From the NCBI GenBank assembly GCA_030817875.1, contig JAUSZU010000001.1, positions 6,014,001 to 6,078,000 on the forward strand: a stretch of 64,000 nucleotides of DNA, written 5' to 3'. A program made the translations under genes and the position numbers. This document shows, piece by piece, positions 36,797-45,813 of this stretch; position 1 is the stretch's first letter; every line of letters begins with the position of its first letter. The notes beneath the pieces are model-generated. The model made no database searches, was not told where the DNA came from, and worked only from the letters and a program-made list of their open reading frames with translations. The DNA comes from Flavobacterium sp. W4I14 (GTDB lineage: Bacteria; Bacteroidota; Bacteroidia; Sphingobacteriales; Sphingobacteriaceae).

Positions 36797-39730
36797 TTAG
36801 TATCCAAAAATCTGCTCCAGGCTTAATTTAGTTACCGGGCCGAATTTTGCCAAATCGGCCATGTTGATTTTTTTCTCTGAAGCCACGATACAGTAACTGT
36901 AAGGTTTGCCAGAAAGATTGGTCTGGTGGAACGATTTTACATCATTAAAAGTTAATGGTTTTAAGTTGGCGTATTCGTCAACCCTTGAGTCGTGATCGAA
37001 ACCTAATTTTTTATCTGCCAGATAGCTATAGATAATTCCATCTTTGGTAATGCGGCTGGTTTCCAGGCCATTTAACGAGTTGGTTTTTGATAATGCAAAT
37101 GATTTATCAGACTCAGGTAAGGTGGTTAATAACTCATTCATACCGGCAACGGCCTCATTCATTTTATCTGCCTGTGTACCTACATAAGCAATAATGGTAT
37201 TTTCTTTTTCTTTGGTATTTGGAGAAGAATATACCGCAAAAGTAGAATAAGCCAAAGCTTTAGATTCGCGGATGGTTTGGAATACTACTGAACCCATGCC
37301 GCCGCCAAAATAGTTGTTAAACAAGGCGATTTTTGCCGCATTGGCCGGGTCGTACAAGCCACCATTGCGTACCCAACGGATTTCTGCCTGCACCATATCG
37401 TAATCGGCAAAGTAAACTTTGTTCGAATCAGTTTTGGTGTATACAAATTTCTTAATTGGCGCCGCATCAGTAAATGCTTTAGCCAATGGGTGTGCTTTTA
37501 CAATATCAGCAGAAAATGCTGCTAAAGTTTTAGGGCCATAATAAGTAACGGTGTGTTTGTAATTGGTAAGGTTGTGCAAGATATAGATCAAATCTGCCGA
37601 TTTCATATTTTTGATCTCATCGTTGCTTAACCCGTAATTGAAAGGATTATCGGCACCGTATTGTGCATAACTCATTAAACCACCAAGAATTGATGATTTG
37701 CTTAATTTTGCGTTATCTCTCGATTTTAACAAACGGCCTTTTAAATCTTCTAAGGCTTTTTCGTTTGGTTTGCAATTAGCCAGTACATCTTCTACCAGGG
37801 CAACAGCTTTATCAAAGTTTTCTTGTAAACCACTGATGGATACTGTAGTTACATCGGTACCTACGTTTATGCTATAGCTACAGGCAATGTTGTAAAATGC
37901 TTTACTGATATCCTCTGCCGAATATTTATCGGTACTTAAGAACGCTAAATATTGAGCGGCATAAGGCAACAATTTATAGTTGTACGAGCCGATATCAAAA
38001 CGGTAGCCTAAACGGAAAATTCCGTTTTCGGTGTTTTGAACCGCAATTACATCAGCAATGCCTGCTTTACCGAAATTAAGATCTTTGGTATAATCTAAAA
38101 ACTTAGGGGCGATGGGTTTTACCGGTGCAGCTATAATGTTTTTTGTAAATGGAGAAACCTCGTTAACATTGGTTTTTACCGCGGTAATGGCTGGTTTTTC
38201 TACTTTAACGATACTTTTATCTTCGCCTTTGTGTTTTAAGATGGAAACAAAGTTGTTGATGAAAAATTTATTGGCAAAATCTACAATTTCCTTTTTGGTT
38301 ACTTTGGCCATTGCATCGGTTGATGCCAGGGTTTTATCCCACTCGGTACCACGGTTTTGGATAAAGGCGTTCATTGCGAAATCTGCACGCACATCGTTAT
38401 TATCGAAGCTCTGTAGCTCCGCCAATTTGATGTTAGCAACGGTTGCTTTAATCAAACTTTCGTCGAATTCGCCTTTTTTAAGCAGTTCTACCTGCTCTAA
38501 CAATAATTTTTGCGCTTCTTCTAAACTTTGTCCGGCTTTAGGTGAGCCAGATAAAATGAAGATTCCATAATCTTTCATCGAATTATAACCGGCGCCTGCC
38601 CGCAACATTTTTTGCTGTTTATTGATGTTGATATCCATTAAACCTGCTTTACCGTTTGCTAAAATGCTGCCGATTAAATCTAACAGTAAACTTTGGTGCG
38701 TATTTTGGGCAAAACCCCTGTAAGCAACATATAAATTTTCGGCACTTGGGCCATAAATATCAACCGTTTGAACCTGTGTTAATGGTTTTTCTGGTGCAGG
38801 GTTATAGAGTGAGAATGGTTTTGGAACCATGTAGGCAAAATCTTTGTCGATTTTTTTGATCAGGTCGTCATAATTGATATCACCGCTCATAATCAGCGCC
38901 ATGTTATTTGGCACATAATATTTGTTATAGTATTTTCTGATTTCGACTAAGGATGGATTTTTTAAATGCTCGATGGTACCAATGGTAGTTTGTTGTCCGT
39001 AGTTATGTGTTGGGAACAGCGCATACAGCATTTTCTCGTACATTTTACGGCCATCGTTATCCATACCGATGTTTTTTTCTTCGTAAACAGCTTCTAATTC
39101 TGTATGGAAGATGCGGAAAACAGGGGCGCGGAAACGTTCTGCCTGTACGGCCAAAAATTTATCAATGGCATTTGATGGAAGATCCTCTTCGTACACGGTT
39201 TCTTCTACGGCGGTATGGGCATTGGTAGAGTTGCTCCCGATCGATTTCATCATTTTATCGTATTCGTTTGCGATAGAATAATTAGAAGCTTCGCCCGAAG
39301 TTTTATCAATTTCCTTATAAATCTCTTTACGTTTAGCCGGATCGGTAGTTTTGTTGTATGTTTCGTAAAGTGCTTCGATCTTATCTAAAAGTGGTTTTTC
39401 TTTGGCATAATTTAAGGTTCCGAATTTATCCGTTCCTTTAAATAAAAGATGCTCTAAATAATGCGCCAGACCAGTATTGGTACGCGGATCGGTATTGCTG
39501 CCCGCTCTTACGGCCATTTTATAAGTAATATTTGGCTCTTTATTGTTCTGAGATAAAATTACTGTCAAGCCGTTTTTTAGCGTATAAAAACGTGTTTTGG
39601 TCGGATCGTTGGTTACATACCTATAGCTAAAGCCACCGGATGTTCCTGTTTTCCATTGGTAGGTTGTTTGCGCCTTCACTGCAGCACCTGTAATTAGAAA
39701 ACAAGCCAAAGTAAATAGTTTGAATTTCAT
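36797..39730 (-). CDS. M16 family (insulinase/pitrilysin-type) zinc metallopeptidase, exported
   Basis: The 977-residue protein starts with a signal peptide (MKFKLFTLACFLITGAAVKA). The inverted zinc motif HYLEH is at 90-94 (His90, His94 ligands, Glu93 catalytic), and the downstream acidic region AHTAVEETVYEE supplies the third ligand. Two M16 halves are present; the second (from about 550) lacks the zinc motif, as is usual for two-domain members. It probably degrades peptides in the periplasm. It is a single gene with its own terminator and no obvious link to its neighbours. Confidence 0.93.
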   Translation of the reverse strand: MKFKLFTLACFLITGAAVKAQTTYQWKTGTSGGFSYRYVTNDPTKTRFYTLKNGLTVILSQNNKEPNITYKMAVRAGSNTDPRTNTGLAHYLEHLLFKGTDKFGTLNYAKEKPLLDKIEALYETYNKTTDPAKRKEIYKEIDKTSGEASNYSIANEYDKMMKSIGSNSTNAHTAVEETVYEEDLPSNAIDKFLAVQAERFRAPVFRIFHTELEAVYEEKNIGMDNDGRKMYEKMLYALFPTHNYGQQTTIGTIEHLKNPSLVEIRKYYNKYYVPNNMALIMSGDINYDDLIKKIDKDFAYMVPKPFSLYNPAPEKPLTQVQTVDIYGPSAENLYVAYRGFAQNTHQSLLLDLIGSILANGKAGLMDININKQQKMLRAGAGYNSMKDYGIFILSGSPKAGQSLEEAQKLLLEQVELLKKGEFDESLIKATVANIKLAELQSFDNNDVRADFAMNAFIQNRGTEWDKTLASTDAMAKVTKKEIVDFANKFFINNFVSILKHKGEDKSIVKVEKPAITAVKTNVNEVSPFTKNIIAAPVKPIAPKFLDYTKDLNFGKAGIADVIAVQNTENGIFRLGYRFDIGSYNYKLLPYAAQYLAFLSTDKYSAEDISKAFYNIACSYSINVGTDVTTVSISGLQENFDKAVALVEDVLANCKPNEKALEDLKGRLLKSRDNAKLSKSSILGGLMSYAQYGADNPFNYGLSNDEIKNMKSADLIYILHNLTNYKHTVTYYGPKTLAAFSADIVKAHPLAKAFTDAAPIKKFVYTKTDSNKVYFADYDMVQAEIRWVRNGGLYDPANAAKIALFNNYFGGGMGSVVFQTIRESKALAYSTFAVYSSPNTKEKENTIIAYVGTQADKMNEAVAGMNELLTTLPESDKSFALSKTNSLNGLETSRITKDGIIYSYLADKKLGFDHDSRVDEYANLKPLTFNDVKSFHQTNLSGKPYSYCIVASEKKINMADLAKFGPVTKLSLEQIFGY

Positions 39731-39951
39731 TGAATTGGTTTTGGTTATGATAATGAGTGCGTACCTGTTGGTTTAAGCGTGATCTCAGATACAGCCTTCA
39801 TTTTTAATAAGTTATTTATCCAAATATATATGCTTTCTGGCAGGGAATGAAATAATTTTGATTTCAAAACTAAAAATCTAGGAATAAATGATTTTAGCAT
39901 ATAAATCATGGCTTATTGTGCCTTGAATTTATAATCTGTATTTTTACCGGC

Positions 39952-40797
39952 ATGACAAAGCAGGGCACAAAACCAAATATTTTAGTTGTAAATGACGACG
40001 GGATTACAGCTACGGGCATAAAGAATTTAATGGAAGTAATGCAGGAGCTGGGCAATGTAGTGGTGGTTGCACCAGATAGTCCGCAAAGCGGAATGGGGCA
40101 TGCCATTACCATAGGCAAACCGATCCGTTTTGATAAGGTAGATCTTTATGCAGGTGTAGAAATGTATAAATGCAGTGGAACCCCGGTTGATTGTGTTAAA
40201 ATTGCTGTAAATAAGATTTTTAAGGGTAAAAAACCTGATTTATGCGTTTCAGGAATTAACCATGGACTAAATAATTCGATTAATGTACTTTATTCAGGTA
40301 CCATGTCTGCTGCCGTAGAAGGTGCAATAGAAAAAATTCCATCTATTGGTTTCTCTTTAGATGATTTTGCAGCCGATGCCGATTTTAGTCATACCAAAAA
40401 ATACATTAAAAACATCTGTGAGCAGGTTTTAGCAAATGGCTTACCAGAAGGAACCTTGTTAAACGTGAATTTCCCGAAAGGTGATCACCTAAAAGGCGTT
40501 AAGGTTTGCCGTCAGGCCAATGCAAAGTGGATGGAAGAATTTGATGAAAGAACTGATCCTTACCAACGGCCATACTATTGGTTAACGGGTGTTTTCGAAA
40601 ATTTCGACAAAGGAGAAGATACAGATGTTTGGGCATTGGAAAACAATTACATTTCTATTGTTCCGGTCCAATTTGATTTAACGGCACATCACGCGATACA
40701 AGCCATAAACAGTTGGGATTTTATTGGCAACAATGCTACAAAATCTACAAGTGCCGGGACCAAAGTTTCTGCACCCGATGGCATTAATTTAGGTTAA
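39952..40797 (+). CDS. surE: 5'-nucleotidase SurE
   Basis: I use the ATG at 39952 (MTKQGTKPNILVVNDDGI), which places the metal-binding NDDG motif at residues 14-17; the upstream ATG at 39916 would add 12 atypical residues. The 281-residue product has further family motifs (PDSPQSGMGHAIT and SGINHGLNNS). SurE dephosphorylates nucleoside 5'- and 3'-monophosphates. The C-terminal tail after IQAINSWDF is longer than in most SurE proteins. The next gene starts 12 bases downstream. Confidence 0.94.
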   Translation: MTKQGTKPNILVVNDDGITATGIKNLMEVMQELGNVVVVAPDSPQSGMGHAITIGKPIRFDKVDLYAGVEMYKCSGTPVDCVKIAVNKIFKGKKPDLCVSGINHGLNNSINVLYSGTMSAAVEGAIEKIPSIGFSLDDFAADADFSHTKKYIKNICEQVLANGLPEGTLLNVNFPKGDHLKGVKVCRQANAKWMEEFDERTDPYQRPYYWLTGVFENFDKGEDTDVWALENNYISIVPVQFDLTAHHAIQAINSWDFIGNNATKSTSAGTKVSAPDGINLG

Positions 40798-40809
40798 GCG
40801 CTTGCCATT

Positions 40810-41082
40810 ATGATTGATCAACTGAAAAGATTAAATAATTCTGTGTGGATAGGTTTGGGCATTGGTTTGCTTGTGCCTGCAATATTTTGTTCCATTGCCT
40901 GGTATATCATTACCCATGTGGCTTCACTCGCCAAAGCAGATTTGTTATATATTGGTGGTATTGCCATAAATGCTTATACCATGCAATACTTTTTTAAATA
41001 CAACAAAGAAAATATTGGAAGAGGCATATTAGCGGCAACGTTTTTGTGCGCTTTTGTGTTTTTTGCATACAAAGTTTTTTAA
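40810..41082 (+). CDS. Small integral membrane protein
   Basis: The 90-residue protein has three predicted transmembrane helices (about 12-34, 45-60 and 68-88) and no recognisable catalytic motif. It lies 12 bases after surE and before lpxB, an arrangement that suggests co-transcription. This position between surE and lpxB hints at an envelope role, but nothing in the sequence shows it. I do not assign a function. Confidence 0.75.
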   Translation: MIDQLKRLNNSVWIGLGIGLLVPAIFCSIAWYIITHVASLAKADLLYIGGIAINAYTMQYFFKYNKENIGRGILAATFLCAFVFFAYKVF

Positions 41083-41120
41083 GAGAAATACAAGAGTAAC
41101 AATGACTGATCAAGTCGGTT

Positions 41121-41239
41121 CGTCATTCCGAACTTGATTGGGAACCACGGAGTGCTCATGAATGCCTCTGAACAAAAGAAAACTTATGAATAATCCTATT
41201 GCTGTAGGCTTTAAGATTCCCACCTACGCGGGAATGACG
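41121..41239. repeat. Dispersed palindromic repeat, copy 2
   Basis: CGTCATTCC at 41121-41129 recurs inverted as GGAATGACG at 41231-41239. The adjoining bases (AACTTGATTGGGAACCACGG; TAAGATTCCCACCTACGCGG) match copy 1 at 12150-12258, while the centres differ. It lies between the small membrane gene and lpxB and is non-coding. Confidence 0.7.
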
Positions 41240-41288
41240 GGTACTTTTTTCTTACATACAATGACCTTTTTTCTATAAAAATTATAAC

Positions 41289-42392
41289 ATGAAGTACTAC
41301 CTCGTTGCGGGAGAAGCCTCAGGCGATTTACATAGCGCCAACTTAATGAAAGCCTTAAAAGCTGAGGACGGCGAAGCTGTATTCAGGTATTTTGGGGGGG
41401 ATAAAATGCAGGCCGAAGGTGGCGAGTTGGTTAAACACTATGCCGATATGGCTTTTATGGGCTTTACCGAGGTAATTCTAAATTTAAGGACCATTTTCAA
41501 AAACCTTAAAGCCTGCAAGAACGATATTTTACAATGGAAGCCCGACGTGTTGATCCTGATCGATTTTCCTGGGTTTAACTTAAAAATTGCGGAGTTTGCA
41601 AAAGCCAATGGGATTAAAGTATGTTATTATATTTCGCCTAAAGTTTGGGCATGGAACCAAAAACGGGTGCTGAAAATCAAAAAAGTTGTCGATCACATGT
41701 TCTGTATCTTGCCTTTCGAAGTAGATTTCTACAAGGAATGGGGCATGCAGGTAGATTATGTAGGCAATCCCTTATTAGACGAAATTGCGCAGTTTACGCC
41801 TGATTCAAATTTCCGTGCAAACAATCAGATAGGTGCTGAAAAAATTATTGCCTTATTACCGGGTAGCCGCAAGCAGGAAATAGAACGTTTACTCCCGGTG
41901 ATGCTGAGCATTACCGAAAACCATCCCGATTATATTTTCGCCATTGCAGCTGCACCAACTTTTACCGAAAGCTATTATCGCCAGTTTACGGGAGATAAAA
42001 AAGTTTATCTTCTTTTTAACAGTACCTATAATTTATTGCACCATGCCCATGCTGCAGTTGTAGCTTCAGGAACAGCTACGCTAGAAACAGCTTTGTTTAA
42101 AGTGCCACAGGTGGTGGTTTATAAAGGTGGCACGATTTCAATTGCCATTGCACGGATGTTGGTAAAAATTAAGTTTATTTCATTGGTAAATCTTATCGTA
42201 AATAAGAAGATTGTAACCGAACTTATCCAGGAAGATTGTAACACCCAAAAGGTGAACGAAGAACTCGAAATTATCTTAACAGACGATGGCAGGAATGAGA
42301 TGTTAAAGCATTATGATGAACTACTTTTACTCATGGGGAAACCCGGTGCTTCGGCAAAAACGGCCAGATTAATTTCTTCATACCTACAATAA
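41289..42392 (+). CDS. lpxB: Lipid-A-disaccharide synthase
   Basis: The 367-residue glycosyltransferase (GT19) joins UDP-2,3-diacylglucosamine and lipid X to form the lipid A disaccharide at the inner membrane. Motifs include AGEASGDLHSANLMKALK at the start, YYISPKVWAWNQKRV, LLPGSRKQEI in the nucleotide region and VVASGTATLETAL. Length is normal. It shares a region with surE, as in many relatives, with a repeat element inserted between. Confidence 0.96.
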   Translation: MKYYLVAGEASGDLHSANLMKALKAEDGEAVFRYFGGDKMQAEGGELVKHYADMAFMGFTEVILNLRTIFKNLKACKNDILQWKPDVLILIDFPGFNLKIAEFAKANGIKVCYYISPKVWAWNQKRVLKIKKVVDHMFCILPFEVDFYKEWGMQVDYVGNPLLDEIAQFTPDSNFRANNQIGAEKIIALLPGSRKQEIERLLPVMLSITENHPDYIFAIAAAPTFTESYYRQFTGDKKVYLLFNSTYNLLHHAHAAVVASGTATLETALFKVPQVVVYKGGTISIAIARMLVKIKFISLVNLIVNKKIVTELIQEDCNTQKVNEELEIILTDDGRNEMLKHYDELLLLMGKPGASAKTARLISSYLQ

Positions 42393-42398
42393 ATTTTT

Positions 42399-42486
42399 AT
42401 TTCCGCAAACGTAACATTTTAAGGTTTTTTCATTTTTTTTAAAACAAAACCGCGTTTAAGGCGTTACTAAATCGTTTTGCGGAAAT
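42399..42486. promoter_or_regulatory. Inverted repeats with an operator-like site upstream of susC
   Basis: ATTTCCGCAAACG (42399-42411) recurs inverted as CGTTTTGCGGAAAT (42473-42486), with one extra T. The right copy overlaps TAAATCGTTTTG (42468-42479), which matches TAAAACGTTTTA at 10 of 12 positions. The arms are too far apart for a terminator, so a regulatory role is more likely. Confidence 0.4.
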
Positions 42487-42581
42487 CATAACTATAACTA
42501 ATTAATCTCATAGCTCTTATTAATTTGGTGAAAATTTGGCCGCATTGCGTAACTAATTATAAACTAAACTAGTGAGTGCCA

Positions 42582-45500
42582 ATGAAAAACATTTTACTCA
42601 GGACGACAGGATTCCTATGCCTTGTCCTACTTTCAAGCCCCCAGTTGTTTGCGAAAATTACGAGCGAAAAGAAGAATTTTAATCGCTACTATTTTCAGCA
42701 GGATACAACTAAAAAACAAGACACAACAAAAAAAGTTCCGGTGGGCAAACCTGCTGATTCGGTAAAAGCACCACCAAACCCGCTTGGTGGCTCGCGCCCG
42801 GTAACTGCCCCTTCACCGGCCCCAACTACAACAGCGCCGGCTACACCGGCGAGCACTGCTCCTGCAGCATCAGCAGCCCAAAAAACAATTACGGGTACCG
42901 TTGTAGACGAACAGAAAATAGGTTTACCTGGTGTTGGGATTAAAATTCAGGGTAAAACAGGTGGTACGGTAACGCAGGAGAATGGTAAATTTAGTATCAA
43001 TGTTACTGCCCCTACCGATGTGCTGGTATTTAGCTATATCGGTTACCAAACTAAATCCGTTCCCGCTGGTAATGGAGCAACGCCATTAACCATCAATTTG
43101 GTTCCGTCGCAATCTCAAAAATTAGATGAAGTAGTGGTGGTTGGTTATGGTACATTAAAAACAAAAGAAGTTACTTCATCCGTTGCCCACGTAGATACTT
43201 CGCAATTTAGGCAAAGTGGCGCCCGGAACGCGTTGGATCTGGTTCAGGGTAAAGTTGCAGGATTGAATATTACCAGAGGGAGTTCAAATCCGAACGCTGG
43301 TCCAAGTGTGCAACTAAGGGGTGTTGTTTCTGTAACCGGAAGTGCAAGTCCGCTTTTCGTTATCGATGGTATTCCAGGCGGTAATCCCGATCTTTTACAG
43401 CAAGATGATATCTTATCTATAGATGTTTTAAAAGATGGTTCTGGAGCAGCAATTTACGGTACCAGTGCCAATGCCGGAGTAATTTTAATTACCACCAAAA
43501 AAGGAAAACCAGGTGCTCCGACTTTTAATTACTCATCATACGTAAGGAAGGAGTTTATCCAAAACCGCTTAGATTTTTTAACAGCGGATGAGTTTAGGCA
43601 AAAAATTGCTTCGAAAGAAATTAATGCAATTGATTATGGTGGTAGCGAAGATCTGTACGATCGCTTAGTTAATCACGATAACCTTTCACAAAATCATAAC
43701 CTTTCATTATCTGGAGGATCTGATAAAACAAGTTATCGTGCAAGTATTAACTATAGGGATTTACAAGGTATTGCTTTAGAAAATGGCCGTAAAGAGTACA
43801 CTTTAAGGCTAAATGTGAATCAAAAAGGATTAAATGATAAATTAAATGTCCAGATGAACCTCGCCACTAATTTTAACAATGCCAACTTACTTGCCAATGG
43901 AACGAAGATTGATTTTTTTGATAATGAATTAACAGGAAGCGGTTGGGAAGAGGAAGCAACAAAAAACCCAACCAAGCTTATTTATAATCCTGATGGTTCT
44001 TTTTATTACGATAATCAGAGTACTAATCAATTTGCCCGTTTGTTTCAAGAAACAAGTTACCGTAAACAGCAAACGAGTTCAGCAGACATTAAAGCTGATT
44101 TAGATATTTTGACAGGTTTAAAGGGAACTATTTTTGGTTCAGTGCAACGAGACAGCTATATAGATGGTGGTTATGCAAATATAGCAAGTGAAAATTCTGT
44201 AGAGAACAGTGATTATCCAAATGGAGGTTATGCTTTTAAAAATAATTTTCTATCTCAAAGTTTTGCATTGGAGCCAACCTTACAATATACCAAAACCATA
44301 GCAGATAAACATTCATTTACTGCATTGGCAGGTTACAGTTATCGATATTATATCGAAGAAGGGGCAAAAGCGAGTAATCGTGGTTTCTTAAACGATCAAT
44401 TCCACGAGGATAATTTAAATGCCGGCCAGGCACTTGCCGATGGTAAAGCAGCAATGGGAAGTTTTAAAAACGATAATACCCTAATCGCTTTCTTTGGCCG
44501 TATTAATTATGCATTTGATGGAAAATACCTTGCTCAGTTCATTTTAAGAAGAGAAGGATCATCGAGGTTCGGCGAAAACAACAAGTGGGGAAATTTTCCG
44601 GCAGTATCATTGGGGTGGAATGTAACCCAGGAGAAGTTTATGGAAAATGTAAAATGGGTTAACAATTTAAAGTTAAGAGCCGGTTATGGGGTAACGGGTA
44701 ACTCAGGTTTCCAAAACAATGCTTCAAGGGTAACTTTAAGTACTGGAGGGAAATATTTATATCCTGATGGTGCTTATCGCGAAACGTATGGCCCTAGCCG
44801 AAATGCAAATCCGTTTCTTAAGTGGGAGAGCAAACGCGAGTTAAATATTGGAGCTGACTTTACTTTATTCAATAACAAGCTAACTGGTGCTTTAGATGTA
44901 TTTAAACGTACAACCAAAGATTTATTGGATACCTACACTACACCTCAGCCACCTTATGTGCAATCGAGCATTTTTGCCAATGTAGGACAGATTTCATCAA
45001 AAGGTATAGAACTTGCTTTATCATACCAGGCAATCAAAACCAAAGACTTTACTTTTAGTATGGACTTTACAGGAAGCACCATCAAAAATACGCTAGATTC
45101 GTACTCTAACGATATTTATACCGTTAAATATAAAACTTTTGGTGGCATTGGTGGAGCCGGAGATCTTGGTGATGCCATTACCACTTACGAAGGTGAAGAT
45201 GTTGGTATTTTCTATGGTAAACGTTTTGCAGGTTTTGATGCAGATGGTAAATGGTTGTTCTATAACCGCAATGGGCAGGCCGTACGTAATGACAAGATCA
45301 ATTATTCGAAAGATAAAAACTTAACAGACCTTGCTCCAATAGGAAATGCCATTCCAAAATATTATGCCTCGTACACCGCAAACTTTACCTACAAGAATTT
45401 CGATTTCAGGATATTCTTGCGCGGTAAATTTGATTATCAGATCTTAAATACCACAGCGCTTTCTTATGGTAACCCATCTATCTCAGGGATTAATTATTTA

Positions 45501-45803
45501 AAAGAAGCATTCGGAAAGTATAGTCAGATTAACGATACCTATATGTATTCTGACTACTATTTGGAAAATGGAACCAATGTTAAAATCGATGAGGTAACCA
45601 TCGGTTATAATTTCAAACTTAAAACCAAAATGGTTCGTAACATACGTGTGTATGCAACTGGGCAGAATTTAGCTACAATAACCGGATATTCAGGTAATGA
45701 CCCTGACTTTGTTCAGGATACAGGTTTAGGTCCTGGAATTGATAATCGTGGTGCTTACCCAAGCACCAGATCATTCTTATTTGGTGTTAATGTGGGCTTT
45801 TAA
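42582..45803 (+). CDS. SusC/RagA family TonB-linked outer membrane transporter with Pro/Ala/Thr-rich N-terminal linker
   Basis: I use the ATG at 42582 (MKNILLRTTGFLCLVLLSSP) over the GTG six bases upstream. The 1073-residue transporter has a signal peptide and then an unusual low-complexity segment (about 40-105: TTKKQDTTKK, then Pro/Ala/Thr-rich). The carboxypeptidase-D-like domain (TITGTVVDEQKIGLPGVGIK), the box VVVGYGTLKTKEVTSSV, plug and beta-barrel follow. It imports an oligosaccharide or peptide with the SusD encoded 10 bases downstream. An operator-like site about 100 bases upstream may place it under the LacI regulator. Confidence 0.93.
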   Translation: MKNILLRTTGFLCLVLLSSPQLFAKITSEKKNFNRYYFQQDTTKKQDTTKKVPVGKPADSVKAPPNPLGGSRPVTAPSPAPTTTAPATPASTAPAASAAQKTITGTVVDEQKIGLPGVGIKIQGKTGGTVTQENGKFSINVTAPTDVLVFSYIGYQTKSVPAGNGATPLTINLVPSQSQKLDEVVVVGYGTLKTKEVTSSVAHVDTSQFRQSGARNALDLVQGKVAGLNITRGSSNPNAGPSVQLRGVVSVTGSASPLFVIDGIPGGNPDLLQQDDILSIDVLKDGSGAAIYGTSANAGVILITTKKGKPGAPTFNYSSYVRKEFIQNRLDFLTADEFRQKIASKEINAIDYGGSEDLYDRLVNHDNLSQNHNLSLSGGSDKTSYRASINYRDLQGIALENGRKEYTLRLNVNQKGLNDKLNVQMNLATNFNNANLLANGTKIDFFDNELTGSGWEEEATKNPTKLIYNPDGSFYYDNQSTNQFARLFQETSYRKQQTSSADIKADLDILTGLKGTIFGSVQRDSYIDGGYANIASENSVENSDYPNGGYAFKNNFLSQSFALEPTLQYTKTIADKHSFTALAGYSYRYYIEEGAKASNRGFLNDQFHEDNLNAGQALADGKAAMGSFKNDNTLIAFFGRINYAFDGKYLAQFILRREGSSRFGENNKWGNFPAVSLGWNVTQEKFMENVKWVNNLKLRAGYGVTGNSGFQNNASRVTLSTGGKYLYPDGAYRETYGPSRNANPFLKWESKRELNIGADFTLFNNKLTGALDVFKRTTKDLLDTYTTPQPPYVQSSIFANVGQISSKGIELALSYQAIKTKDFTFSMDFTGSTIKNTLDSYSNDIYTVKYKTFGGIGGAGDLGDAITTYEGEDVGIFYGKRFAGFDADGKWLFYNRNGQAVRNDKINYSKDKNLTDLAPIGNAIPKYYASYTANFTYKNFDFRIFLRGKFDYQILNTTALSYGNPSISGINYLKEAFGKYSQINDTYMYSDYYLENGTNVKIDEVTIGYNFKLKTKMVRNIRVYATGQNLATITGYSGNDPDFVQDTGLGPGIDNRGAYPSTRSFLFGVNVGF

Positions 45804-45813
45804 TTATATAATA

